A DNA stretch of 64,000 nt, taken from assembly GCF_018691265.1 (NCBI RefSeq), contig NW_024881282.1, positions 49,979,122 through 50,043,121 on the forward strand. Direction: 5' to 3'. Source of the stretch: Tyto alba. Its lineage: Eukaryota; Chordata; Aves; Strigiformes; Tytonidae. Position 1 is the stretch's first letter. Each line of letters begins with the position of its first letter. This document shows, piece after piece, positions 9,954-22,808 of this stretch. The notes under the pieces were generated by a model. The model had not been told where the DNA came from, made no database searches, and saw only the letters and a program-made list of their open reading frames with translations. Made by a program: the position numbers and the translations under genes.

Positions 9954-12900
9954 AACAAACTGACACTAAAATAACATCCAAAGCTACAGGTTTAAAATGT
10001 CAGTTGCTATATGTTTCATTAAACCCTTTAAGAGCAGGCACCAAAAGAAGTGCCTGAGTGTTTGTAAGATTTTGTATGCAGGCTGTCAGTATCACACATT
10101 AGTAAAACAGGCAGTGTTTCCCTCTATCTCTTTCTGCAATGGTTTTTAAGTTACGTTTGTTCCCATCAGCAGCACGGGGAGACATTCAGGCAAAGATGTG
10201 CTTCAAGAGTAGAAGTAGCCTGGAATACAGGAGAACAGTTTGAGTGTCATTTAACAATTATTTTTAATTTTTAATCCATCTTTTTCATTAAATATAATTG
10301 AATAGTTACAAGTTTCACAGGTTAATGTTTTTGTGAAGCCTTCTCAAAAAAGTGGTGAGTGCCAGGCAGTTGGGTTAACCAGCTCTGCCACTTTTAAAGA
10401 GGGATGTACAGCTGCATGTGACAGCACAGGAGCATCATTCTGGCCTTCTCAATATACAAATAACAAATACATAACTCTCCAGGCTAAGATCTTTCAAAAC
10501 CAGCTGAGGGAGTCAGTCACACAACTCAGCTTTGACAATGTTAGTCTATAAATTGAAGGGTCAGTATCAGAGAGGGTATGTAAAAGATTTAAGGTGCATG
10601 CTAGTAAGAAGCCATGAGGCTAATTCCTTTTAAGCCAGGTTGAAATAGCACAGTCAAAATACTGGAGCAAGGCATGAGTGACGGGAGTTAAGGCTGTTTA
10701 TAATTCACCTCCAACTTTGGTCCCATTACTCAAACAAACCATCAGGAGGTTTGCAGCCCCCCTCTGCCCCTCCTTGGGTTTCTTGTCAGTCTGGAGACTT
10801 ACGATAAGAAGGGACTGCTATGTACTGTGTTATATGGCTCATGTGACTCAACTCATTCATCATTCTAAAGCTGCGCTTTACTAGATTAACCTCTTCTTCA
10901 TATTAGTAATAATGGTTTTCTAAAATGTAGCTTGACCAGGTACAGGTCAAGGAAGGTATTAACTTATTAATTTGTTCTCAAATGCTACTCTCTGCGAGTA
11001 GTTCTGTGTACAGATGGTTATAGCCATTTTGATGAGAAATTACAAAGTCATGGAGCTCCCAAAAAACAATTTGTGTACATCTGGGAAAAATTCTTGTTTT
11101 TTTAATTTGTCCACAGTTATAAGCCGAGACATGGATTTCGTGAGTGTTGCCTCTGAGTCTTGGAACTCCTTTGGTCTTTCTGCAAAGTCTTTGGAAAATA
11201 AATCACATCATGGATCATTTTTTCAGCAAAATTCTGATAATGACTCCCAGTTGTTCAAAACTTCCCCTAGGCCATCAACATCTTGTATGCAATCTCATTT
11301 TATGAGCTTATAGGGTAGGGTTTCAGTTACTCATACAAAATAAAAGAGCGTGTCTCACCTTAACTGAATTGCTATAGAGATGGCCCTCCCTAGACAAGTA
11401 TCAGAAGAAACATGGATAAACTTCAGACAGCATAGTTTCCAATTCTATACCAGCTTATAGTGTGGCCAGCAAAGAGCTGATGAGGGATCCCCATAAAGCT
11501 GTGGTTTATGTTACGTTAAGATTGTGTACAAACACCCCTCAGTATTCACACTGGTGCTTTACAGTCTTCAGAGAAAAGCTCTATAAGTGAGCAACCTTAC
11601 TGCATATCATGCAGCTGGGCACAGTTCGACCAAACAGGGGATCAGCACACTACAGTTTTTCAAGGCTGCCTAACTTTTTCTGCTTTTTAACCTGAATGAT
11701 CCATCCTTCGTTCATCCGGGTATATCAAAGGTTTGCAGACAGACTTTAGCACACTGACCCCACTCCCACAAAAAACCCTGTGGTAAAGGACTCAGAAAAT
11801 GTCCTTCTATGCAAAGTCCAGAAACAACTGGAATTTATACAGGGAAGAATTAGAGGGGAAAATGACGGCATCAGCCCACATCAGTCAGTGCTCCACTGAC
11901 CCTTTCAGCCTCAGTCAGGCATTTCTGTGGTCATAGCTGGATTCTCCTTGCGTACTTCAAGGATACCCATAGCTCCTAATCCCTTCTGTTTAAGTGCTAA
12001 AACAGACTACACTTCATAGCCTACTAACGTGTTGGTCAAAACACATCAATAAAGGGACCTCTCAAAATATTATAAACTATCCACTTCCCACAGATCCAGC
12101 TCCCACGTGTCTGTGAGTTACAAGACCAAGTCTGGGATGACTGAGGGATGACTGTTTCCAAGATACAAGAGGTTGACAGAGAAGCAAAGAGGAAATTAGC
12201 AGCCTATCGTCCGTTGGCTTTCCAAGTTATGACTAATTCCCCAAAGAAGTGCCACTGCCTAACAGGGGACCGTTGTGTCCTCTTGTGGCTCGCAAGTGGG
12301 CCAAAGGGGGTGGATTGGGACAGTGGTCCTACCTTTAGTGGTTGTTGGGTTGGGTTTGTTTGTTTTTTTTTTTTCTTCCAGAAGACATTTTCAGTAACAT
12401 GTCAGGTTTAACATATGGCGCTGGGGAATACACCTTCTGTTTAGTTTAAAATTTGCTGCTAAGAAAAATGCTAAGGGAAAGACTTTCTAATTAAAAGCCG
12501 AAACAGCCAAAACACTGGGTTGTAAAACAAGCTGACACACAGTGATTTGTGCTGGCTTAAACATACCAAGAAAAGGAACTTTCCTTCCATCGTTCTCCTC
12601 TGCTCCTTCACCCTCATGTCACCTGTATAAATTATTTTTTTTTCTTACTTGAAACCAGTGGTATTAAGCACTATTTATGTTTAGTTTATAATTAGAGATG
12701 TCCAGATAACTAGATGCAGCTTCATCTTGGACAAGTTTTATATTTCCTTTTATAAAGGAACAGACATAAGAGGGAGGGGCACGGTGCTGCGCTGTGCTGT
12801 GGGTAATACCCTATGTAATGGGAAGCTGGAAGTCTGCCACAGGACAGACAGGCTCCCTAGTAATTTGGATCCTTCTCTTCCTCCCTCCTTTCTCTCTTAC

Positions 12901-14761
12901 CATCATCTCTTGCTTTTCGGTCACCTCCTGAGTTGGAAGGAACATCTGAGGAGGCATCAGTGGAGCGTTGCCTGTGTACCAGCAGGCCCCAGTGACCACC
13001 CGCTGCTTCCCATTTACCCTGTGCATTGAAATCATACCATCGCCATCCTTTGCTGTGGAATTTTCTTTTGTTTTATTTCAGTCCTCTTAAAACTACTCAA
13101 TACTACCCTACTAAATCATAACACATTTTTTCCCCAAAAGCCAATACTTTCTATCTCAAGTTTTAGGATAAAAATATCTACTTTCATATGAGAATTAAAT
13201 ATTTTACATTTCCAAATTAGGTGGCTGAGAGGTATTATTTTCCCCAGATGTTCTGTTTTCATATTTATCCACATCTATTCAGTGACTGATTTTTTCTTTT
13301 TCTTCCTTTCATTTCTTTTTCTTCATTTCAGCAGCAATTTAAGAAGGAAAACAAGTGTCCTCATTCTCCACTAGCAAGTTTTAGTTAAAGTATATTTCAA
13401 TTTCTTTACAAATGTTTTGGTTTTTTTTTTTTTTTTTTCTCAGTGTTTTTAAACACAGCTTCTTGAAGGTGTTTTTTTCCAGGCATGAGCCATTTCAATT
13501 CCACAAGTTCAATAATACAATGTTGTAAGTAGTGGGATGCAGAGCATAGATATAATACTGTTTGTTTCTTTCACTGAATAATTACACTTAAAACTGGCTA
13601 ATTGGAATCAATTAGTGGTAAGAAGTTAGTCTCAGGGGGAGAAGAAGAATTTGTGGAAACTCCAGATTGTGTTAGGAACCAACATTTCTACACCTAGATT
13701 GTGTCTTATCTGCTAGTTCAGCACCTTTTTCACTGAAAAATACCAGGGACATGCCAGTAGGCAGGATGAGGCTTTATTTCCATTAAAATTTATATTAAAA
13801 CACATTTTTTAAAACATCTGTGGATAATCTCTTCATCCATTTAACACTACAATACATGTTCAGATTTCTGGTATTGGATGTCAACACAGACAGTTTAGTG
13901 TGTTTACTAAAGCATTATAAACATCCTGCACTCTTGTTTCTTTCAATATCCCATTTCCTGTTTTACAAGGAAAAAATAAGGATGTTCCTTCATGGGTCTC
14001 CTGGTTCAGCTAAGCTAGACAGTCCCTCCTTATGCAAGAGCACTTGTTGTGCTTTACCATCACCTGTCTCAGGCCCAATTTAGTGTCCAGTAGACACTAT
14101 ATGAGTATGGGAACATATTTAGCCAGCTCCACCATGACCAATTATACTCTCCTGTACACTCCCTAAGAAATTCTAAGGATATATGCACTGATCTTCACCT
14201 TCCCAATCTAAATACCTTAGGGATCTGTGACTTGCCAGAAGTCCTGGATAAGGGTAAAGTCGACAATTTTTGCAGAAATGTGGCCAAAATTTAACAGCTG
14301 AGGGAAATGTAGCCTGCAACAGTCCTTCAAGAAGAATGATCTGTAAAAACAATAACAAATATCTACAAATAGAATCACTGTGAAATTCCTCAGTCCAAAT
14401 TCTGATTGATCCCAAACTTTCTCTGAATAAGGACCGCAAGGAAGAAGGTCAGTGTGTGTCTATGGTTGCCGTGTTCTCATGGTTCCAACAAAGCACTTTG
14501 GTACATGCTAAAATGTGGCTTTCTTTGGGCTAGCCTTTAAAATGGAGCAATTGCCCGAGTGGAGACCTAAACAGGGTGGGGATAAACTACAAAAAGGAAG
14601 AGGAGTTCAGCTGAATGAGCAGGATCGTTTGCTTCAGTGCTCATCATGGCCAAAACTTGCCTGGGCTTGCTTTTATTGGCATCATGAGGAATAGACATTT
14701 ATATTTCCTCACACAATGAATAATGCAAACAAATCAAATGAGGTCTTTGAATATAGAATAC

Positions 14762-14791
14762 CAGTTATTATTTTTTTAAAAATAATAACTG
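14762..14791. repeat. Perfect inverted repeat, 14-bp arms
   Basis: CAGTTATTATTTTT (14762-14775) and its exact reverse complement (14778-14791) are separated by two T. The arms could form an A/T-rich cruciform or, if transcribed, a tight hairpin. No target duplication or transposon terminus is visible. Confidence 0.9.
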
Positions 14792-14954
14792 TTTGTAGTG
14801 ATAAAACTATTCTAAATGCACCACTTTTAAACACTTTCATGTTTAAAATACATGAAAACATCCTCTCTAGTAATTCTAGCATCCAGTCTTTCAAGCTACA
14901 CTTGATTTCCAGGCCAGCTGCAAAGTTGCAATTTCATTAAGCATCAAAATACAT

Positions 14955-14987
14955 TACCAATACACCGGATCATTTGGTGTATTGGTA
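14955..14987. repeat. Perfect inverted repeat, 12-bp arms, 9-base loop
   Basis: TACCAATACACC (14955-14966) is followed by the loop GGATCATTT and then the exact reverse complement GGTGTATTGGTA (14976-14987). It lies only 163 bases from the other perfect inverted repeat. It is too short for a typical microRNA precursor. Confidence 0.9.
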
Positions 14988-17262
14988 GACCACACTATCA
15001 GGTATTCTGTAATACTGCTCACCTCACAGAAAAATATGTTAAAATCACTTTAAGGATTTTTTTTCTTAGTACATTGGTACTATTTTAAGTTTGTCTCTGC
15101 AAGTAAACTCCTGCCCCCTATCGCCCTTAATAGTACTGATCCCATAGGCACACATCTCAGAAGAAGTAAAAATATTATAGCTAGTCTGGTTATAAAGGTC
15201 TAGAAATTACTCTGATGCAATTTTTTTCATTATGTTGTAAGCTGCAGGTCAGCAGCCTACCAAACAGTCATGGCTGATACTTTACTGCTAGAAAAGTATT
15301 AATCTGACCACTCACTTGTAACTTGAATCTCAAAAGGACTTTCACAATTAAGGTAGTTTTGGTGAGAATTCACACTCATCAAAGTGACAAGATTTAACCC
15401 CTGTTGGTATAAAATTCTTGATCACAGAATGATATTAATTCAAATAATTATTTATGGAATAAAACCAGAATACTCAACTGCAAAGGCATAAAAATTAAGC
15501 AATCAAAACATTTCAGTAGAAAACTCATTCACTTTACAGACAGTAAATAATTCCTCGTGTCATATCTTTTACCAACATGACTAATAACTGAAAAAAAGAT
15601 TTTAGCTTTTAGTTCATTTGAATTCCTTTATTCCTCAGAGAAGAAAATTAATTAACTACATTTTGATCACAATTATCCCCCTTCAGATTCTGGAACTGTG
15701 ATAAGTAGATGACCTAAGTCTCGTTCATTCTCTTTAAAACTTAACTTTTGATGTGGGATGGGGGCAATGAACCATCTTTGCTGCGATATAGCTTTAAGGC
15801 TTTGCACAAAATAAAATTTAACTGACAATAAAGGAAGCGTGCTCCTAATTAAAATAATATTGATTCAGCATATGGTATTTTGCCTTTGGTTTTCACTTTT
15901 TATTAGCAAAGTTGTCATTTTTCTCTTTAGTGCCACCTTGTGGGTCAGATAGTTATAAAAGCACACAAATCTCTCCAGCTGCACTAAAAATAATCAGGAT
16001 CTGGCATTCAGAGCATCATGGGAAAGGGGGAAGGTTGTGGTTTTTTGGGGTTTAAGGCATCTTTTGTTAAGAAAAAAAAAAGCAGTAATGTACGAAGAAA
16101 ATGTTTGTTACACATTTATAACGGGTATGCAAGAAGACAGAACAATCTCTCTGAGACTGAAAGTAATGGGATTGACCAAAACAAAAAAAAAAAAAAATCA
16201 ATGCTCATTTACAGGATAATCATCGAACTTATATTGGAAAATGTAAGTGACAAGCTCTGACTTGTGTGATTTTTTGCCACAAGAAAAATGCTCCTGCATC
16301 TTAGTGCCATTAGTTTTGCAACAGCTTTCCATGAGGAGTAAAGCTAGATAATTGTAAACTCCCACTAATTCCACTTTCAGAAAAGATGAATGATCAGATG
16401 CAACATCACAGCATACTTGCTTATGAAATTCAGGGTGGATTTGCACACAGCAGCTTCAGATTCTGCTGATGATAAAGCACAGACGTTCAAAAATGTATAA
16501 AAAAAAATAAAAGTGTCAGGGTATATATGTACTGCAAAGGACGTTCAGATCAAAACTTGGCTCGAGTGTGGCCACAATACGTGTTCTCTAATACAGCACT
16601 AATAATTCAGCTGTCCCCTAACCTTACAGAACCGCACAAACACATCCTCATACATTACTGGGAGGAACTGTGGACATTGGAATTATGTTCAGTTTGTCTT
16701 CTTGAAAGGAGCAGAGAAAATGTTTCCGATATTTCTAATTTTTAAAGATCCCTTTCTGCTACCTTTATTAACCCTTTCTTTTGCTTTTCTTAATGCCATC
16801 TACCTTGGAAGCTATGAGAAATAAGTTTTTGTATGCTATAAACCCCCAAAGAAAGCACCTTCTTCATTTTATTCTGCATACACATTAAAACCAAGAAACC
16901 ACTTTAAGCTTACAAATTCTGCTTTTTAGCTAGCCTGGTCCTTTGCATTCTTTCTTACTAAATACAGATTTATAAAGGAAAATAAGTGATCCCTGAAAAT
17001 CTCTGCAACTAAATCAAGTAGTCCTGTATCAGGTAATCTTGCTGGTAAGAAGAGAAGTCATTTTAAATGGTAGCTCTAGGTCTTAGGTTTTACTGAAATT
17101 AGATTTCATCCTTAAGACATATGATCAGAATGGGTGACACAGAATATAAGAAAGTAGAAAATGCAGAAGTGATAAGATAAAGCTATTATTTAGCTGGCAA
17201 GAGACTAGGGAGTTGCACAGGAGCACGTGCCACAGCAGGCATTGCAGTTCATTGAGTTCAGT

Positions 17263-17288
17263 GAAATTTCCCAAGGAAATTTCCCAAG
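17263..17288. repeat. 13-bp tandem duplication containing a kappaB-like palindrome
   Basis: GAAATTTCCCAAG occurs twice in direct succession. The junction creates GGAAATTTCC, a 10-bp palindrome resembling NF-kappaB sites. Function is not shown by sequence alone. Confidence 0.85.
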
Positions 17289-18009
17289 CCCAGTAAACTC
17301 TCCTGCATATGTATCCTACCAACAAGTAGGCAGGTATCCAACAGTTTCTCTGAGTCTTAAGTTCAAATATGATAAGTTCAGCTCAAGCAAACAGAATAAA
17401 GTAGGAAGGATGGTCCAACAGACAGCTCACTAGTTCAGACTGCAAAAAAACTCAGCAACTGCCTTCCCAGTACAGACACAGCCTTCTTCCATAACCCCTG
17501 TATTCCTGTACCCCTTTTCTAGCCTTATCCCTCCAATCAGTGTTAAAGCCTTTGAGGAAAAGAGCTCTTAATGACTATATGGTGTTCAGATGCTACGCCC
17601 TGTGGAAATACTGAGACAGCAATAGCTAGCATAGCAGATCACATTCCAAACTTTGCTGTGAGCTGAACAACCACCCACTGCAAAACACTGGTGGGGGGGA
17701 AGAAGTATTTGTAGTAGAGTGAAGAATGACACACAAGTGAGAGAGCTTTCACCCTGTGCTCACATCTCAGCAGTTGCTCAGGATACAGCTCTCAAGACAG
17801 CTGTCTCTGCAGGACTCCACTATTCATCAGTTAGTCCCATCACTCTTTCCCTACCTTTTCCCACCCAAAACTTCACACAGACCAGACTGTGATCAGTTAA
17901 CCAGGTACATCTACATATTTACCAGCACGAGAAGATGTGCACTGTCAATCTGCTTCTCTGAAGGTTGCACTTACTGGACCAAGGAATGGCCACATGTTTA
18001 AAAATGGGC

Positions 18010-18134
18010 TTTGGATATTTATTTGGTTGGTTTTATTTGTTTGTTTGTGTTCTTTGTTTTGGGCTGTTTTGTTTTTTTGTTTTTTTTTTTTTTTGTTTGT
18101 TTTGTTTTGTTTTTGGTTTGTTTTTTTTTTTTAC
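18010..18134. repeat. T/G-rich low-complexity tract
   Basis: About 125 bases made almost entirely of T with scattered G (TTTG and TTTTG units and T runs). Open frames through it are low-complexity Phe/Val/Leu strings and are not coding. Confidence 0.9.
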
Positions 18135-20829
18135 ACTCTTGAAATCCTGAAATGCTGCAAAAGCATCAGATGTAGTTTAAGTGGGGAGAGTGAGCATAAA
18201 CACATAAAACAAATACTCTAAAGAAAAAAACTGAATACCCAGGACTGCAACCATTGTTCATTCAGAAGGTCCTTTTTTTATTTTTTCGGAAGTACTTAAC
18301 AGGACTTAGCTCCATTTTCTAAGAGGGATTTTAGCCTCTGCTTCATCAGAAACAACATACATGCACGACAAGCTATGCTTCTGCCAGGCCTAGCCTCCTG
18401 CCAAACACATGGAGCATGATGCCCCCCCAGCCCCAGCTGGTCAACAGTCCAACCATCTCATCAGCAGCTACACTCACGACTAGCCACGTCCCACAAATCA
18501 GACAGCAATGGAGTCCAGACCTCAGTTTTGCAGGATATGACCATCTTGCCTGCCCCGCTCCTTAGACATTTACTCTCATACCTCCCTTCCTGAAAAAGCT
18601 GTTCAATTTGCTTTTGAAGAATTACATACATAAATAATTTCACATGGTTTTATTTGAAACGCAAGTTCTCCAGATCCCAGGAAATTCCAATTTTAACACT
18701 ATATGCAGATGGCAAACTTAATTTTCCTAGACTGCAGTATAGAGAAGACTAGCAATGTCACCCTGCTTCAGTAAACACCAGAGCCTTACCTTTGCAGTAT
18801 TTTTAGTTACACTGAATGGGAAGTATCTGTATATCTATATAGCATAGCATCACCTGGAAGAGCTGTGATCCACCTGGGTTGGAGGGGTTTAGCTGCTTTA
18901 AACATGGTGCTGCTCAGACTGCTCCAAGATGTTTTTCAGCAAGATCATCTATGCAAGACCAAGTGCCACACAGGTACCACCCAGTGCTGCCATTAGAGGT
19001 AGCCCCAGGGTCTCTGCATAGCACCAAGCTGTACTTCACAGCTGAATCCCACCAAGGTAGCAGAAGCCTGTTACACATGCTTGCAATTAAGTCAAGCATT
19101 TCCATCTCATGCCACCCTTTCCAACCTCAAGAGAGACAGTCCCCATAGAAAAAACAGCTCAAAGTCACACCCTGTAGATACAAGGGGTTGCACACTCAGC
19201 TACAAGCCCCTATGCTACCTTCAGACACTCTAGCCCAGCCCACCCAGGTGGGAGCAGGGATGTCCAGAGATGATCTTTCCTGCCAGCTCTAGAACAAGTA
19301 GTAGTAAATCATCCTTCACTATCTCTCCCTCTTCCTTTGCAGTTTCCTAGACCCCTGTTTGGCAGTTTTCCTCTCCACATTGCTTTTTCTACCACTCCTG
19401 TCAGCCTGTATCTCTGAGGCAGGGCAGCTGGCAGCCTCACCACTTGCTGCCCCACGATGCCCAGGCAGCCGTCTCTTACAGCACCTGGTTCAGATCCACA
19501 GCTTGATCTCAGCTAGGGGAGGTAATTAAGCCATCCCTTAGCCCTTCCCTGAGCTGTGGGCAGACATGGTGTACTCATCCCATCCCGATAAGTGAGGGCA
19601 CTAGTACCATCTGTAGGCTATCATTTTGCATATGGACCAGCATTAAGGAGCCCAGGTGCCAATGGGCTTTGCAGGCACATCTTTATCAACAGCAGAAGAA
19701 AGGTTAAATACGGGTGAGATTGTGGAAGGTGTGTGCTCTTTTTATGCATATTCTTTTGTTCTCCTCTTCTCCCTGAAGCTGATGCTTTTTGCTTCAACTA
19801 CTTCATCCTGCTTTAACTCCCTTGTCAATCCCCAGACATCTCACCTCGGTTTTAGTCTCCATTCCTCAGGCTCCTCAACACAACATCAATCTCCTGGAAC
19901 ACCTCAGTGCTGAAAATCATGGTGTGACATATACAAATAAGATTTTTATGTGAGATTTCCAGTGAGGTCTCAGATCTCACCATGAGGGCCTAACAGTCTG
20001 TGTACAGCTAAAATATAGCAAAGCATTTTTTTTTTTTTTCTGTAGTTTTGACTCTGAAATGCATCACAGCAGAGGACAGTTTAAATACACAGAAAACACT
20101 GCTCAGTTGTAAAGCCTCTCAGAATTAACTTTCTCAAAAAGTATTCTTAAGGCTGACAAATCATGTGCAAGGTCTTTTCCCAAAGGAGAATTTTTCTTGG
20201 ATTCATTTAGTAGTTGAAGGTTGTGTCATATGTCACTGGAAAGGTAATTTTTCCTAGTTTATGAAAAATGCCTTGAATTTGACTTTGCTGTCACAGGGGA
20301 ATAATGATATCTATACAGGTAATAAACTGGCACACAGAGATTGGTGTTAGTAGCTTTGCAAGAAGTATACAATTTTATAGACGATGATAGGAAATAACAG
20401 GGTGAATTAATATCAGATATGCAATTTATTTATATAGTGTCTACCTGACTCAGGTTTCCAACATTTGTAATATTCTTTTAAATATTAATAGTTAAAGCAT
20501 AACTCATTTTAGAGGACCTAATGTACAGCTCTGTAAATTCAGTAAGCAATGGCTATTAATGTTGTCTTTTGTCTTCCAGACAGAAAATCAAAGCTATTTA
20601 AATTAAAGGATGCGTATAAAATCAATGTATGTTGATAAGGTGTGCACATTAACGATAATGTTTTCAAGCATTCTTTGTAAATTGTGTATATAATCTTCTC
20701 TTTCTGGATAGATGGCCACATTAGCTGGCATCAAGAGCTCCTTAAATTAATTTTTTCTTTTGTTTTCTTTGAATTATTAATTTTTAAGCTTATGTAGTAG
20801 AAGTCTAGGATAGGCTATAGTGACGCAGG

Positions 20830-21290
20830 TGTTCTGGTGGCACAACCACGTGTGCATTCAGATGAGAGGGATACACTCACACAGCCTGCTTGGCCCAGGC
20901 TGAGGCTGGTAGCCAAGGAAGCCTCCCGGTTTGTGATGCTGAGCCCAAATTTGGACACAGGCAGACCCCACAGCTGGGGCCGGCCAGCCTTGGCCCCACT
21001 GCCAGGCAGCGGCCACTGCCAGCTCCTGCCTCCCAGCTGAGACCCTCACCCGCCCCGGGGGCTGCTTCCCAACGTGGTGCCCCAGGGGGTCAGTCACAAG
21101 CACAACCACAGGGTCGATCACCAAATGGTTGGAGCACAGGGAGGCAGGCCAGACGCCCACAGCTTTGTTGGAGGCAGCTGGCTGCCATTCATGTGGTGTG
21201 CCAGCCCCATGGCAAAAGCACCAGAGATCTCATTTCCCGAGCTGGTTTGAGTCCAGGGTGAGGGGACCCAAGTGTAGGTTGCTGGCTGAG
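20830..21290. other. Unidentified GC-rich patch
   Basis: About 460 bases clearly richer in G+C than their AT-rich surroundings, with abrupt edges. Open frames exist on both strands (about 100 codons minus, 123 plus), but neither shows a known family pattern, and they overlap one another. It may be an old, unrecognised LTR or repeat fragment, or a small regulatory island. I cannot assign it. Confidence 0.35.
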
Positions 21291-22391
21291 TAGAAAACAG
21301 GCAAGCAAGAGCACAAACGTAGCTGCAAGACTATGATCAAATGTGCAAAGTAAGCTTAACTTTAGCTTAGGAAGTGATTATTGAAATCCTATGTGACGTA
21401 CTGAATGCTCAACTTCGGCTCATTGCAGCTTCAGCAGAGATTTAACAATCTAAAAAGAAACAAGAATAAGCTAGCGGTGGTTTGTTTTTTTTTTTATTAT
21501 CTATCCACTCAGCATATCCACACTTGCACCCACACTGTCTAATTAAAACCAGTTAAGAGAATTATCCACATAACCGCTATTCATTTCACATGGACTGGTC
21601 TAGCTAAACCTTGTAGCTGGCTTTATAAGCCTCAGCCTTAACATGTATCATATTTAGTTGTGGTCTATCCAGGTGTAAAATTCCCCTCACACCAACTTAA
21701 AACCAGTTCAGAGGCCAAAGGCTTCCAATGCAGAACGTCATCCCTAGGTCCCTTGCTATCAAAAATATCCTGGAAGGGATGAAAATAGAGTGAGGTGGAC
21801 TTTTTCCCACTGGTAAGTCATTGAATCAGAAGGAACCTTAATTATCTTGGGAAACAACCTTGACAGAATAAAAGCAGAGGACTTACAAGGCATCGTCACT
21901 CAAGAAAAGGAGCTTTGTTGGCTGCGAGGAATGGCACTGCAGGATGTAGTTACCAGGGGTGTACACAAAAAGGTACTGGGACTGCAGTAGCTCCCCAGAG
22001 CAGGAACATCCCAGCAGGTCTTGGGGAGGGCTCCAGCCCAAACATGTGGAAGATAAACACATCAAATATAACCTTATTTACATGAATAACTTGGTTTTTT
22101 CAGCTTCTGCATGGGCTGAAGCCCCTTTTACTCCAAAGGAAATGTTTCCCAAATAAAAACTAACAGAATGAATCACCTGAAAAGCTTTTTTCATATGAAT
22201 AATTCCACCTTCAGAAAACTGTGAAGCATCTATTTATCTGTGTTCATATGTTGGCAACTGTTACTGGAAATATCTGAAGCACAATATATATTTTTTGGTG
22301 AGATATGCACGAACAAGGGCCTGTGCTCCAATGTCATCTCTAAAGCTTAAGAATTTTATTTCAGGGATAACCAGGAGCCCTCCACTGTCTC

Positions 22392-22803
22392 TGTCTTGGG
22401 TTCAGCTGGGATAGAATTACTTTTCACAAGAAGCTGGGAGGGGACACAGCAAGGATAGCTGACCTGAACTAGCCAAGGGCATATTCCATACCATATGATG
22501 TCATGCTCAGGATATAAACTGGGGGAGCTGGTTGGTGGGTAGGAGGAATTTCAGCTCGAGAGCATGCTGGGCATCAGGTTTTGGCTGGTGAGCAATTGCA
22601 TTGTGCATCACTCGCTTCATATACTTTCTATTAGTACTGTTATTATTACTATTTCCCTCCTTGTGTTGTCCTGTTAAACCGTCCTTGTCTCAACCCATGA
22701 CTTTTTACCTTTTTCTTACAATTCTCCTCCCCATCCCATCAGCAGGGAAGAGTGAGCAGGTGGCCATGGTGCGCTTAGTTGCTGGCTGGGCCTAAACCAT
22801 GAC
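22392..22803 (+). mobile_element. Solo LTR of an avian endogenous retrovirus (shorter variant)
   Basis: Begins TGTCTTGGGTTCAGCTGGGA and ends near AACCATGAC. It is flanked by GTCTC (22387-22391) and CTCTC (22804-22808), a 5-bp target duplication with one mismatch. An internal TATAAA at 22513-22518 follows a CRE-like TGATGTCA. The right half has the C/T-rich region and TAAACC-type end typical of avian LTRs. It shares long blocks with the reverse-oriented LTR at 58371-58947, including AGAAGCTGGGAGG, ATATTCCATACCATA and TATAAACTGGGG. It lacks about 190 bases present there near the left end. No internal retroviral genes adjoin it, so it is a recombination-derived solo LTR. Confidence 0.85.
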
Positions 22804-22808
22804 CTCTC

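Larger units (their letters stand above)
8722..22386. other. Upstream intergenic region with no recognised gene
   Basis: About 13.7 kb of mostly AT-rich, apparently single-copy DNA upstream of TRHDE. Open frames are short and lack any family signature or splice context. It contains a poly(A) run (9920-9951), two perfect hairpins (14762-14791 and 14955-14987), a 13-bp tandem duplication (17263-17288), a T/G-rich tract (18010-18134) and a GC-rich patch (20830-21290). I recognise no transposon in it. Confidence 0.6.
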
